From positions 1-64,000 of the forward strand of contig WBZZ01001445.1 in assembly GCA_019918135.1 (NCBI GenBank): a stretch of 64,000 nucleotides of DNA, written 5' to 3'. Each line of letters begins with the position of its first letter. Position 1 is the stretch's first letter. Origin of the DNA: Paulinella micropora. Lineage: Eukaryota > Cercozoa > Imbricatea > Euglyphida > Paulinellidae. Shown here piece after piece: positions 1 to 10,364 of the stretch. A program made the translations under genes and the position numbers. Below the pieces are notes generated by a model. It did no database searches. It had not been told where the DNA came from and saw only the letters and a program-made list of their open reading frames with translations.

Positions 1-524
1 TCATACACTTCAACACTCCTGTCTTTATCTAGACTTATCCATACGGCGATCCAATGAGACCCTTTTTGATTATGATTATCTAAGTTCATAATAAATCCGT
101 ATCGCTTTCTGCTTCCGGGCTTCAACTTGTAGATGTCATCACTGGCTATCGCTCCGAGATACCATCCATATTTTTTCATTATGTCGTCTATTTCATTAGT
201 CATTAGTCCCCGTCCCTCTCCATCTTGTTGCTGACCGAAGGTCGCATCTTCAACTACGTTGGAGTGTTGCTGTGGCTCATCTTGTTGTGGCTCTTCTGGC
301 TGTGGCACCTCTGGCTCTGGTTGCTGTGTTTCTGGCTGTGGTTGCTCTGGTTGTGGTTGCTCTGGCTGTTGCTCATTTCTATATTTATTTATAAGAGCAT
401 TAATATAATCTTTTTTTCTCATTGAATGAACCCGTTCTTTTCGTGATAAATACTTTTTAATGTTTTCTACGGAAAACACTTTATTGATCAAATCTTCTAA
501 ACCAGTTCCCGTTTGTAATCCCAA
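1..524 (-). pseudogene. Adenain-like cysteine protease, element A copy 1 (cut by window edge)
   Basis: This is the N-terminal and middle part of the protease that is seen more fully at 16,719-17,522. It includes the basic start, the Gln/Pro/Glu-rich linker and the first part of the protease fold. The catalytic end lies outside the window. In adenoviruses and Polintons this protease matures capsid proteins. Part of a fossil element. Confidence 0.7.
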
Positions 525-661
525 ATATTCTGCGAGTTTCTTTTTTACTTCGTCCTTCTTTTGTCGTACATCTATTTTATGTTCTACAATTTTGTCTATT
601 ATCCATGATGCCCTTTGGTTCCAACCTTGAACATCGTGCCTTCATTTTTTAAGTTTATCCC

Positions 662-1021
662 TTAATGCTTCACCAAGAATTTTAATAGTAAGTTTTTCTC
701 AATATTACTATTCGACGATCCATTCTTCAACATTCCTTTGTATTTAGCTTCCTCTAGTTGGTTTCCTATATTTTTATTTAATGCTTCATGTGCTCCTAGC
801 ATTTTTTTCATATCATCTATTGTTATTTGTTGCTTTTGAAATTCTTTTATTCTTTCTGCTTTACTTTGTATTTTACTAGGATCCCAATTATCTATATCTG
901 CTTGAGTAAAAACTCCAGAATTTATGATTAATTTTTTATAGTCTTCAAATTCTTTATTTGGTTTAACTTTTACCTCTGGCTGTGCCTGTTGTTCTTGCGG
1001 CTGTCCCTGCTGTGGTGGCAT
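662..1021 (-). CDS. Coiled-coil protein, corresponds to C-terminal part of the B gene at 59,617-60,675
   Basis: A 119-residue reading frame that starts with a Gln/Pro-rich stretch and continues as a charged helical region. By order and composition it matches the C-terminal third of element B's 352-residue protein: a PQ-rich linker, then a helical domain, directly upstream of the protease. The pair 1,114-1,602 and 662-1,021 therefore looks like one ancestral gene, now broken. Function is unknown; a virion-internal or scaffold role is only an inference from its place between the small basic protein and the protease. Confidence 0.55.
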   Translation of the reverse strand: MPPQQGQPQEQQAQPEVKVKPNKEFEDYKKLIINSGVFTQADIDNWDPSKIQSKAERIKEFQKQQITIDDMKKMLGAHEALNKNIGNQLEEAKYKGMLKNGSSNSNIEKNLLLKFLVKH

Positions 1022-1113
1022 AATATATTGATATTAAACTGGTGGTAATGCTTGTATCCTATTTTTTCTGTCTTCTTCATATTTTACATATTCTATGAGT
1101 TTTAGCTCCCTTC

Positions 1114-1602
1114 TTAGTTCTCTGGCTTTTGTTCTTGTCGTTCATTAATATCTGCTAGTTCTCTTTTGTGTTCCCTATCCATTATCTCTTGTCTTTCCTT
1201 AGCATCTGCTATGTCTTTTCTTTCTTGCCTCTTCTTCTCCTCGTCTAAATCCTCCCGTGCCTTTCTTTCTTTTTTCTCTATGGTTTCAATACCTTCATAC
1301 TTTTCCTTTCTGAGTTTGTCTAAGTGGTCTTGAATTGCTGTTCTCGTATTCTGCTCAATCTCTGACAGGCTCTGGACTTTTCTTAAGTCTTCCTTCTTTG
1401 TTTTTTTCTTTGCTTTTGGTCTGCTGAAGTATTTCATAAAAAGTTTAACAATTTGAAGTGTGCTCATATCATTTGTTTTCTTACCAAAATTAAGATAATA
1501 TTTTTTACCCTTCTGGATAATGTAAGGCTCTCCGCTCTTATTCCTATAAACCCGCGGTGGTCTTATCTTAGGCTTCCTTGTTTTTTTTGTTTTAGCAACC
1601 AT
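1114..1602 (-). CDS. Basic coiled-coil protein, N-terminal part of the B 352-residue gene family
   Basis: A 162-residue frame. The first ~60 residues form a basic, beta-like domain with conserved stretches (PPRVYR, GEPYI, YLNFG, NDMSTLQIVKLF) nearly identical to the start of the B protein at 59,617. After this comes a long Glu/Lys/Arg coiled coil. The start lies just downstream of an AT-rich TATACAA motif seen before other genes of these elements. It is always next to the GIY-YIG gene on one side and the protease on the other. No known domain is recognised. Confidence 0.6.
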   Translation of the reverse strand: MVAKTKKTRKPKIRPPRVYRNKSGEPYIIQKGKKYYLNFGKKTNDMSTLQIVKLFMKYFSRPKAKKKTKKEDLRKVQSLSEIEQNTRTAIQDHLDKLRKEKYEGIETIEKKERKAREDLDEEKKRQERKDIADAKERQEIMDREHKRELADINERQEQKPEN

Positions 1603-1686
1603 TGTATATTTTAATAAATATTTATTTTATTAAACATAATTTTTTCATTTAAATATAACGATATTAAACGATATAAAAACGACATT

Positions 1687-2281
1687 ATGCCAGACTACAA
1701 GCAAGGAAAAATTTACTCATGAAGGTCTCACCAGACGGACGAAATTTACATTGGTTCTACTATTCAACCACTATATAAAAGGCTAAGCAGTCATAAGTTG
1801 GATTATAAATGTTGGATAAATGGAAAAACTATATATCCTCTTTTGAAATAGTGAAATACGATGATGTTTATATTGAATTAATTGAGGACAGTGTGATAAT
1901 AAAATGGGATTACTTAAACGAGAAGGAGAATTAATCAGACAGATGAAATGTGTAAATAAAATGGTGGCTGGAAGAACGAAAAATCAATACAAAGCAGAAA
2001 ACAAAAATAAAATTAAAGAAAGTGGAAAATTATATTATGAAGCAAACAAGGACAAAATAAAAGAATACTTAAAACAATACAATAAATATAATAAAGAAAA
2101 AATGCAAGAAAAAAGTAAAGAATACAGAAAAAATAACAAGAATAAAATTAAAGAATACTTTAAACAATACAGAGAAAGCAATATTGACAAAATAAGAGAA
2201 GAAAGAAAAATACAACATAATTGTGAGTGTGGTATGAAATATACATCAGGTCATAAACCCTCGGACAAAAAAACATACTGA
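1687..2281 (+). pseudogene. GIY-YIG endonuclease (broken), inside element A
   Basis: The start of the reading carries GKIYS and, shortly after, IYIGST, the two hallmark strands of the GIY-YIG nuclease fold. The rest (open from 1,904) has repeated modules of the YYEANKDKIKEY type and ends in a Cys-rich patch, CECGMKYTSGHK. That architecture is typical of stand-alone GIY-YIG proteins of large algal viruses. It sits on the opposite strand between the small basic protein gene and the coiled-coil gene, and element B has nothing in that position. This suggests a homing-type insertion. The gene is broken about two times. Confidence 0.7.
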
Positions 2282-2320
2282 TTTTATAAATGAACAAATA
2301 GGATTAAATGCTTTTAATAT

Positions 2321-2415
2321 TTAAAATTTCAAGGCACCACGGCCAGATTGTTTTTTTCCATACACAAGTTTTGCAGCAGTGGCTTGGACTGATCCCGCAT
2401 ATGGCACTCCCATAC
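2321..2415 (-). pseudogene. Small basic protein gene, downstream part beyond the copia insertion
   Basis: The frame that ends here resembles the C-terminus of the 59,304-59,546 protein of element B (shared GVPYA and a Gly/Arg-rich, KF-ending tail). The upstream part lies at 10,745-10,964, on the far side of the retrotransposon. The 5-bp target duplication CATAC is at 2,411-2,415. Confidence 0.7.
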
Positions 2416-2809
2416 AGTAAGTACACTAGTAGACATTAGTCACCGGATACTTGAATAATCGTTTGCTCTGAGGCACTTTGATCAAAGGTTGAAGGAACAA
2501 TAATGAATTTAATCAATGGTTAGAAACCAATGACTGAAACTCAATCTAATTTACCATTAATTTATAGTGAAATAAATACCACAAATTTATATACTGATCT
2601 TATGGTCAGAAATTCAAGTGATGATTCAGTATGGGCCAATCTATACTAACTGGCAACTAATTGTGAATAACGGTAATATCAACGTAACGAATAATAATTA
2701 TGATACGAAATATGAAAATGGTAATGAATATGATCCGGTCAAATATAAATGTTATGTCTGAAATGACCATAAAAGGTAACAATATATTTAGTAAATATTA
2801 TTGCTTACT
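2416..2809 (-). repeat. Copia 3' LTR, copy 1
   Basis: Nearly identical to 10,344-10,739 and bounded by AGTAAG and CTTACT. It lies directly after the polypurine tract in element orientation and next to the CATAC target duplication. Confidence 0.92.
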
Positions 2810-2818
2810 CTCCCCCTC
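2810..2818 (-). other. Polypurine tract of copia copy 1
   Basis: In element orientation, GAGGGGGAG abuts the 3' LTR. It is the expected plus-strand primer site and fixes the LTR border. Confidence 0.8.
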
Positions 2819-3050
2819 GGCATAACATATATGTATATGTATATTATCTTTAAGTTACTAACATGATTGGCCATATGAAACTATATGTAAACTAGCGATT
2901 CATGATGATGAAGTATGATACATGTTAATGTTGCATTAACACTAAAAATGAAAAAAATAATTCGTAAGCATCAAAGGATGCAGGTCCTTGCAGCGGTGTA
3001 GCAAGTCTGTTGAATAAATTCATCCTAAGTGTCTGTAAAAGCTAGAGGCA

Positions 3051-5015
3051 TTAAACCTCAAACTGCGGTAAAGCGTCCTTGAGCAACACCGTAAACTGTG
3101 CGACTAGTTCCAAGAAACGTGGCGTCGGTAGTGACTTCGTCAGCATGTCCGCCAGATTGTCCTTCGTGGAAACGTGTCGTACGATCACTTCGCCAGCCCG
3201 TACTCGTCCTACCACGTAATGGTGTTTGAGTGCTAAGTGGGGTGTGCGATCAGTGGCCATGCCGTTCGTTGCGTTCAGGACCGCCCCCCGGTTGTCGTTA
3301 TTGATAGTTGATGGCGTCGGCAACGGAATTCCAACGTCCTTGCACATATGCAATATCGCGATTGCTGTTCGGCATGTCGTTGAGTTGGCGATCGTTTCAG
3401 CATCCCGAGTCGATAGTGCGACTGTGGGTTGGCGCTTCGAACTCCATGCGATGGGCCCAGTCGTCATGTGCAGTTGGCCGGTTCTTGATCGTCGCGTGTA
3501 CTCACATGCGCCCAAGTTGGCATCGGAATACGATATAAGCTCGAAGCTGCGGGTCCGAAATGGGAAGAAAATCCCTCTAGGTGTTCCCAGAAATCTGAGG
3601 ATGCGAGCTATTGCTGAGTACGCCACGTCAGGCTTCTTTGATGCGAGTACCGCCGCGTGGTTGACCGCGTAGGTGATGGCCGGTTGAGTCTGAGTCGCAG
3701 GCCAGAGAAGGGCGCCAAGCAAGCGAGGGAGCGAGAAACGCCGAAGCATAGCTTCTTTGCTGGCTGGGGGAGGGTCAGTCGTCGCTGTAGGGGTAGCGAC
3801 TGGTTTGGCTTCTTGGAAGTTGAAATCCCTAAGCATGCCCTTAATGTATTCATGCTGATGTATGACTATGCCCTCTGAAGTCCTAACAAACTGCAAGCCA
3901 CAAAATGTTTTGACTTGTCCTAGGTCCTTCACTCTAAATGAATGTTTCAGTTTGGTGAACAGGGCATTGTGCTCGTCTTTGGTATTATGAAACACGAGCA
4001 AGTCATCAGTGCGAAGGAGTAGATAGGGGGGTAGTTTCTGTCTGCATGTGACTGAAGGTAGGAAGAAAATGCATGGGTCTAATGTTGACTGTTTATATCC
4101 TATACTTCTCACATTAGTAGACACATGGTCAAACCACCTTCGCCCTGCCTGGGGGGTTCCGTACAGTGCTTTCTTCAACAATAGAATCATTGAAGGGTCG
4201 CTTTTGTTTTCGTACCCCTTAGGCGGAAAGGCGAATGCAATGTCCTCCATATCTGCATGGGAATAGGCTTGTAAAAAGTCGAGGTGAGAGATCATGAGGT
4301 CATTGAATGCAGCATAAGATACTAGTAGCAAAAGAAACATTGGTTGAGCGGTGGGGGAAGAGCATTTATATGGATTGTAATGAATGTATTCTTTCATCCT
4401 ATTTCCTAAAGCTACTAGTCGCGATTTGTATTTCTCCTGATCTGTAGACTCATCTGTCTTTATGGCATCAACAAATGTTGTATGGACAGGAGGTACATTC
4501 GCTGTTATTGCTGCGGCTCGAGGTACCCATTGCAGTGCTTTGCATTCGAACAAACCTTGTAACTCGGCTAGTTGAGCAGCATGTACCTGAGGGTGTGACT
4601 TTATGGTTTTCTGTGGGATATGTAACACTCTTGTGAATAAACAATAGCTGTCCTGTCCTAAGGCCTCCTCTTCCTCCTCCTCAAACTCATGAGCAACAAT
4701 AATGTGTGCGGTATGAGTGGGGTGGTTTGCTGGTGTTTGTTTCCTAAGCCTGGGCCCAGCAACTATGTTTGTTGAAGTTATTGCAGCACCATCCCATGTT
4801 TGTGGTATGCCCTTGTTACTACTCCATCTATCTGGTAGAGGGAATTGTGGTGCAGATGAGGAGTGTTGGGCTGGGTTTGATGTTGCTCTGTTGTGTTGTG
4901 TCGTTTGCCGAGGTGCTGTGTTCGTCTTTTTCTCTTGTGCAACCGTTGTTGCTGGAGTGGGAGCAAATGCATATGGTGGGGGATGGAGTGAGCCAAAATA
5001 TGGGCTTGGTTGCAC
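3051..5015 (-). CDS. Copia reverse transcriptase - RNase H region, copy 1
   Basis: A Pro/Thr/Gln-rich lead is followed by a copia-type reverse transcriptase: KSRLVALG, the LDFLQAY catalytic strand, LLKKALYGTPQAGRRW, the two-Asp box in LRTDDLLVF, and the DLGQVKTFCGLQ motif. RNase H follows with ISYSDANLGAC, the SKRQPTVALSTRDAE block and NNDNRGA, then the KDNLADMLTKSL tail. The Asp box reads TDD rather than the usual VDD of Ty1/copia. Part of the fossil copia described for 2,416-10,739. Confidence 0.92.
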   Translation of the reverse strand: MQPSPYFGSLHPPPYAFAPTPATTVAQEKKTNTAPRQTTQHNRATSNPAQHSSSAPQFPLPDRWSSNKGIPQTWDGAAITSTNIVAGPRLRKQTPANHPTHTAHIIVAHEFEEEEEEALGQDSYCLFTRVLHIPQKTIKSHPQVHAAQLAELQGLFECKALQWVPRAAAITANVPPVHTTFVDAIKTDESTDQEKYKSRLVALGNRMKEYIHYNPYKCSSPTAQPMFLLLLVSYAAFNDLMISHLDFLQAYSHADMEDIAFAFPPKGYENKSDPSMILLLKKALYGTPQAGRRWFDHVSTNVRSIGYKQSTLDPCIFFLPSVTCRQKLPPYLLLRTDDLLVFHNTKDEHNALFTKLKHSFRVKDLGQVKTFCGLQFVRTSEGIVIHQHEYIKGMLRDFNFQEAKPVATPTATTDPPPASKEAMLRRFSLPRLLGALLWPATQTQPAITYAVNHAAVLASKKPDVAYSAIARILRFLGTPRGIFFPFRTRSFELISYSDANLGACEYTRRSRTGQLHMTTGPIAWSSKRQPTVALSTRDAETIANSTTCRTAIAILHMCKDVGIPLPTPSTINNDNRGAVLNATNGMATDRTPHLALKHHYVVGRVRAGEVIVRHVSTKDNLADMLTKSLPTPRFLELVAQFTVLLKDALPQFEV

Positions 5016-5321
5016 GTAAAGACTTGAAGTGGCCTTGGTGGTGTGTGGGGTTGTCGTGTCATCGTCCAGTGTGTCGAGTGTGTTTTGTGAGGAATGTGGC
5101 AGTTGGTTTGTTGGCCACCAGCCACTGGGTGTGTTGGAGTCCTGAAATTGTGGCAGTTGGTCCTCGTTTTTCCACTGGACTGACTGGGTAGATGGTATGC
5201 TAGTGGTAGGAGGCGAGGGAGGATGTTATGTTGTGCGACACTAGTAGTGGTTGCCAAGGTCGTGCAGGTATTTTGCATGTGTAGCCACGAGTCATTGTAT
5301 CGAAACGAACATTACGTTTTT

Positions 5322-6815
5322 CTACTGTGGCTGTCTGTTTGGTGTCGTGAATGAGGATTTTATATACTCGAATATGTTGTAGCCAATGAGAGTACCTGGC
5401 ACGGCGACAGGCTGTGCTTTCGTCGTTTCCATTTTCACCCAGGCGAGGCATCCGAAAGGTTGCACGAACGATTGCACAGGTTTTCGGCCCATAAGCAATT
5501 CCCAAGGGGATTTGCCTTTGTCCTTACCTCTGCAAAGGGGCGTGACCATTCGTATGGCTAGTGTCGCTTTATGTGTGTCCTCCCAAAATGTGTTAGGCAG
5601 GCCTGCATCTAACTGTGCTGCTAGTGCGCGTGTGTCGTCTGTCCTATTCATTCTTTCAGCAAAGGGGTTCATGTTAGGCTCGTTACGTGTGGTGGTTTTG
5701 AGGATGATGCCGTGTTTGTCTGTATAGTCTTTTAGTACTTTAGAGACAAACTCGCCATCTGCTCTTATCTGCTTTAGTTTGTTGCCTGACTGTCGTTCAA
5801 AGAAAGAAAATATGCGTGTTAAATGTGGCATGTAAAGCTTAGCTTCGCGGGTAGGTGTGTAGAGGTCACAAGCAAACTTAGAGCGAGAACATGTCACTCC
5901 TCCTCTGTAGTAGTTACCGTATCTTGACATTACGGGGAATGGGCCGCTGAAATCTATGTTGAGTGCTTCACCTTGCTTATATTCTAGGTCTAGATAGTTA
6001 CCTCTGTACATAGGGGGTTTGTTAGGTTTGCCCCTATTGCATCCATGACATGCACGTACCAGACGCATCCAATCTTTGCCAGCGATGCGTCTGCCTACGC
6101 TCTTTGCAAACTCGTTCATCATGAGTGGGTTTGCATGCATCAGAGCTCTGTGTAGGATCATTGGATCGTACGGTGCATGTGATGGGAGAGGATTGACTGA
6201 CCATAATGCAAGGTCTGGTAGGTTGTCGATGGTTGCAGCCAGTGACAGTTGTTCTCTCTGCTTGTACCTGTATGGTATATATCTTTGATGAGGGTCAAGT
6301 GGTGTCATTCCTGGCTTATCTAACTCGTATAGCAAGTGTGAATTGAGCCTCCCCCTTGCTAGTATGTTCTTCTTGTCAAGTGTTATGGGCTTGTCATAGA
6401 TGAATACTTGACCATTTTGATGGATGATTGTTTTGTGCATGTCATGGTCAAGGCGTGGGGTGGGAACAAGGTTGAATGGTAATGACGGTGATATGAGTGA
6501 GTTGGGAAATGACTGTTTAACCGATTGACCATAACCATTGAGCCACGTCGGAGTGGCAGTAGCCCGCGTCCTCACCGGAAGCGGCTTACCAGATATGTTA
6601 TTGAGGAAAGCCGGTTTCTCTTCGCGGATAGACTTGGGGTCGATAGGCGCCTTCTCATGGAATAGCCATCGGTTGCATGCGCTGTCGACCACGTCAGGGG
6701 GATTGCCGTCGGCCATTAGCACATAGTTGACCATAGGGCGCTTGAGCTCTGCCCGTTCTAAGTCCATTGTCTCCTGCATCCATCTGTTGTATTCGTCCAT
6801 GTTCTTGAACTCCAA
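5322..6815 (-). CDS. Copia aspartic protease - integrase region, copy 1
   Basis: A 497-residue frame. Near residues 40-130 is a copia-like aspartic protease with its DSA core (VVDSACNRW) and a later FNLVPTPRL strand. Around residues 220-260 is the His/Cys zinc motif of the pre-integrase domain (HRALMH...CHGCNRGK). The integrase core follows: LNIDFSGPF with the first Asp, IRADGEF with the second, and the NPFAERMNRT helix with Glu. It ends with the GKSPWELLMGRKP and FGCLAWVK blocks conserved in copia integrases. Confidence 0.9.
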   Translation of the reverse strand: MEFKNMDEYNRWMQETMDLERAELKRPMVNYVLMADGNPPDVVDSACNRWLFHEKAPIDPKSIREEKPAFLNNISGKPLPVRTRATATPTWLNGYGQSVKQSFPNSLISPSLPFNLVPTPRLDHDMHKTIIHQNGQVFIYDKPITLDKKNILARGRLNSHLLYELDKPGMTPLDPHQRYIPYRYKQREQLSLAATIDNLPDLALWSVNPLPSHAPYDPMILHRALMHANPLMMNEFAKSVGRRIAGKDWMRLVRACHGCNRGKPNKPPMYRGNYLDLEYKQGEALNIDFSGPFPVMSRYGNYYRGGVTCSRSKFACDLYTPTREAKLYMPHLTRIFSFFERQSGNKLKQIRADGEFVSKVLKDYTDKHGIILKTTTRNEPNMNPFAERMNRTDDTRALAAQLDAGLPNTFWEDTHKATLAIRMVTPLCRGKDKGKSPWELLMGRKPVQSFVQPFGCLAWVKMETTKAQPVAVPGTLIGYNIFEYIKSSFTTPNRQPQ

Positions 6816-7006
6816 ATATTCCAGCTCTGGATGCCTGTTGACGTAGCATTGCCACTCGCGTACGTTGGCGAAGTCCAGGGCGGGTGGGTAGAGATAGTTC
6901 TCATGTTCAGGGTCGTCGAGCTCCGGGTCGTCGATGTTGTCAGTTGCATCTTCGTCAGGGATGGTTGCAACGTCTGTGGTATCTTCTTTCGGGTCCCTTA
7001 TTGCTT

Positions 7007-10000
7007 CTAATTCGTCAAATACATTACCACGAATTCGAATGTGTGTGAGTAGTCATGACGTCGTAGGCGTTCGCATAGTTCTTCAGCTTCCACACGTCCG
7101 GCAGGTGGGTAATAGTTGAGTGGTGGTCTCACATTGTCGTTGAACAGTGGTTCTATTTCAGGTGTGTATGGTGCTGGAGGCAGTGAACGCTTCACACCGA
7201 ACGGCGGGTCGGGTATGTTGAGTATGCGTTTCAGTTGCTTCTCCAGTTGTTCTCGCCATCTTTCGCCTGCTGCACCTACACCGTAGGGTTCGTGCTGTTC
7301 TTGTCCGGTCTCATCTGTTCCACTTGGAGGTGGTGGGAGCATAGTCCATGGTGGGTCCGTCTCGTTGATTGTATATGCCTCGTCGAAGTTGGGTATGTCC
7401 GGCGTGGTAGGCGAGCGCAGCTAAGTTCGCATTCGGTGTCGAAGAGGTCACCTCGTAGTCTTCTTCGTTTTCCGTGAAGTTAAGGTGGGCGTGTGATTGT
7501 GCCATTGTGGCTGTCCTGGGGTCCACACGTCTCCCCCTCGTCGTAAATTCATCTAGGCTCATCGCCATATCTACCATTGTGGGTGTGTCTATGAACAGTG
7601 GTGCGTGTGGTCCACCTTCACTGTAACGTAACAGATGTTGAAATGCGAGGTCGCCTAGCTCGGGCTGGTCCGTTGGTATGCCGAGTAGATCGTATCTCGT
7701 TCCCCTTTCTCGAAGTCGGTTGATGAGTGGATGCCGCTTGGTCATGTTGCAGAACTCTTTGTGTGCCGGCCAATCGGTCCTCTGATGATCGGTGTTGCAG
7801 TAGTAGACGAGTTGACATCCGCTGCAACGCTTCAGTTTCCCTTCTTGGTTGCCGCAGTAGGTGCAATCCCATCTAATGCTGCCGCGTCTGGTTTCGCGTA
7901 TAGTCTTGCAGTCGACGCAGTCTGGTTTGGTTAGTGCCCAGTTCTCCGGGAGTAGTCGGAAGTCCTTCACGATGCTCCAGTAGGCCAGCTCATCGGTGGT
8001 AGGGTGACGAAAGCAATGATGTGCATCTGTCCAAGCGAAGGTGTATCGTCGTTCTGTTGGCTGTGAAACTCCAGGTACACGTCTGTATTGCATTGGTTGG
8101 CCGTAGGGTAATGCTTCGATGGCTTGTATGCGTCTTATTGCGTCCTTGTTGTCCGTAGATGCATTCGCTGAAGTCGTCGTCGGGGCCAACGGGGTAAAGC
8201 ACTCGGTCTGCAGGTTCGGTGGGATAGGTACCGTGAAACTTGAAATGGGCGATTCCTCATTGTATGCCATTGACGGGGTAGGCGGTGTTTCGCTCATCGA
8301 GGTATCCTCTGCGCTGGTTGAACTCAACTGTCGCTGTCGATGTTCTCCGATGGGCGTTGAGGTAGGTTGCTCTTCTTGACGGTCTTGCTCTGATGTCGTC
8401 CTGTCTTCCGGTGCAGGTGAGCTCATAAAGCTCTGTGTTGGCACGCGCGGGGATTGTGTAGTTGTTTCCGGCGGTTGTTGCGGTGAACTACCTGGTTCAC
8501 GTCGTGCTCGTCTCGGGCATCTTGTCCGCAGTACGATGTGCTCAATACCTGTTGAGCCGGGCGCGTCTTGAACTAGCAGTGATGGTAACATCCACGGATC
8601 CGTTCTTGGAAGGAAATAGTTGAGGGGTGTTCCAAGGGGGCACCAAGGTCGCGGCCAATGGGCAGGTGGGACAGGGAATCCTTGTGGGATCGCTCGGAAT
8701 GCGTCCCGCATGCGCGTCCATTGAACGTAGGCACGTCTGTAGTCGTTCTCGTCCATGCGTTGTGTGATTGTCAGCGAGCTCCATGGGATGTCTGGGCGTC
8801 TCGTCGGGTCTTCCACGTAATCAGGGTGCGGTGCGGGCGATGCTTCAGTGGGGGTGGGAGGGTTATAGGTATCAGAAGTGGGTGTTAGAGGAGACAGTTG
8901 GATAGGTCCTGCTCTATTTCTGTACCTACTTCCCCTTTGTACGTAGGCTACTTCTTCTTGCGATGGTTCGTCCTCCTCTGGTCCGGGTCGTTCGTCGTCG
9001 GAGTCGGCGGAATGCATCAGCCATGTCTCGGGTGGGTCGCCTGTTGGATCATCGACGTCGTCCGTGGCTTCCACTTCGGTTGTCACGTTGGCTTGTCCGC
9101 TCGATCGTTGAATCCGTCTTGTGTTGGTCTGTCTAGGTTGGCCTCCACGTCCTCGTTGATTCGGTCCTGCCCCTCGACCACCGTGACGTGTATTCGAGTT
9201 TGGCTGCGTGGGTCGTCTGCGGACTGGGCATTCAGCCCCAGAGTGTTTCGGTCGGCCCTCGCAGACTCGTTCCATGCAGGTGGATCGACACTGGGCCGCA
9301 ATGTGTCCTCGTCGGTTGCAGTTGAGACATCGGATGTCTTTGTTGATAGCAACGGGTGTGGCCGAAGTGAACAGGGCTGTCGAGGACCTAGATGAGGCAG
9401 CAGAGAGTTGGTTAGCATGGTATGCTTGTAAGATGAGTGAACATATCTCATTATAACGTGGTTTGTCAGCATCAGCACGAGACCAATACATAGTTCCCCC
9501 TACATCGCCCATAGATAGAGAGGCGCACTCCTTAAGTTTAAAGAGCAAGAATACGACTCTGAATTCATCAGGTAGAGGCACTCCTCTTGACTGTAGGCGC
9601 TCGAAGCGTTGGGTCCAAGAGCTCCATCCATGTTGGTAGGCAATTGCTTGACTTCAGCTTTGTCTCGAACAGCTGCATTAGTAGGCGAGCGATGGAAACC
9701 GATCCTTTGCTGCCGAATCGCTCGCAGATCGCTGTCCAGATCACCGCTGGGTTGGTTCCTGCTCGTTGGACGGTCAGTAGAGCTGTCGACTCTTGGCATG
9801 CTTCCACAAGGAAGCAGCGGACATGGATCTGTGCTTTGATGTAGTCTGCTTGGCTAAAAAGTGTATCCAGGTCAGTTGGTACGTTGATAGTAGGCAAGAG
9901 GGCGGGTGCTTGGCTACCTGAGGACGGGTTGGTCGAGGATGGGCTGCTTGAGGACGAGCTGGTCAGTGATGACGAGCTGTTCAATGATGAGTCGCCACGT

Positions 10001-10364
10001 CTCGATCCGTATGCTTCATCGTCTTCATCGTCATCGCTCCTCCTTCTCGACTGTCTTGCTGTCGAGGTGTCTTGCTGTCGAGCTGACAGTCCAGATCCAG
10101 TAATTTTGTTAGGGGCGGGGTGGGTGGGTCTTAGTCTAGTAGTTCTGGTACTTGCGTAGATTGTAGCAATCTCTTGTACCGAGTAGGGCGATTCTTGGTC
10201 TTCCAGAAGTAGTATGTAGCGTGCGTCCACGCCCAATAAAAAAGCGAAAATTGGAATTTGCAAAGGTCAAATTCATCGATGGGTCTTGTCGGGAATTTCG
10301 GTAGCTTGAGTTGGTAACGGGGCGCGTCCAAGGCTCCATAACCAGTAAGTACACTAGTAGACAT
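7007..10364 (-). pseudogene. Copia gag region with CCHC knuckle and MYND finger, copy 1 (broken)
   Basis: The first ATG (10,364) lies inside the 5' LTR, so gag reads across the LTR end and primer site. The N-terminal part matches the copia gag fold (WTAICERFG, LLMQLFETKLK). A CCHC zinc knuckle (CLNCNRRGHIAAQC) lies mid-way. A long Pro/Thr/Ser-rich disordered stretch follows, then a Cys/His cluster of MYND type (CTYCGNQEGKLKRCSGC, YYC, WPAHKEFC) near 7,730-7,870. The MYND finger is not usual in copia gag. The region is broken in a few places in this copy. Confidence 0.85.
10333..10343 (-). other. Copia primer-binding site, copy 1
   Basis: In element orientation GGTTATGGAGC directly follows the 5' LTR. 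It resembles, but does not perfectly match, the complement of an initiator-Met tRNA anticodon arm, the half-tRNA primer type used by Drosophila copia. The assignment of the tRNA is tentative. Confidence 0.5.

Noticed and set aside
4717-5191. Plus-strand frames across the copia coding region (also 3,226-3,672, 8,898-9,395 and copies)
   Set aside because: They are antisense to well-supported gag-pol motifs and have no features of their own.
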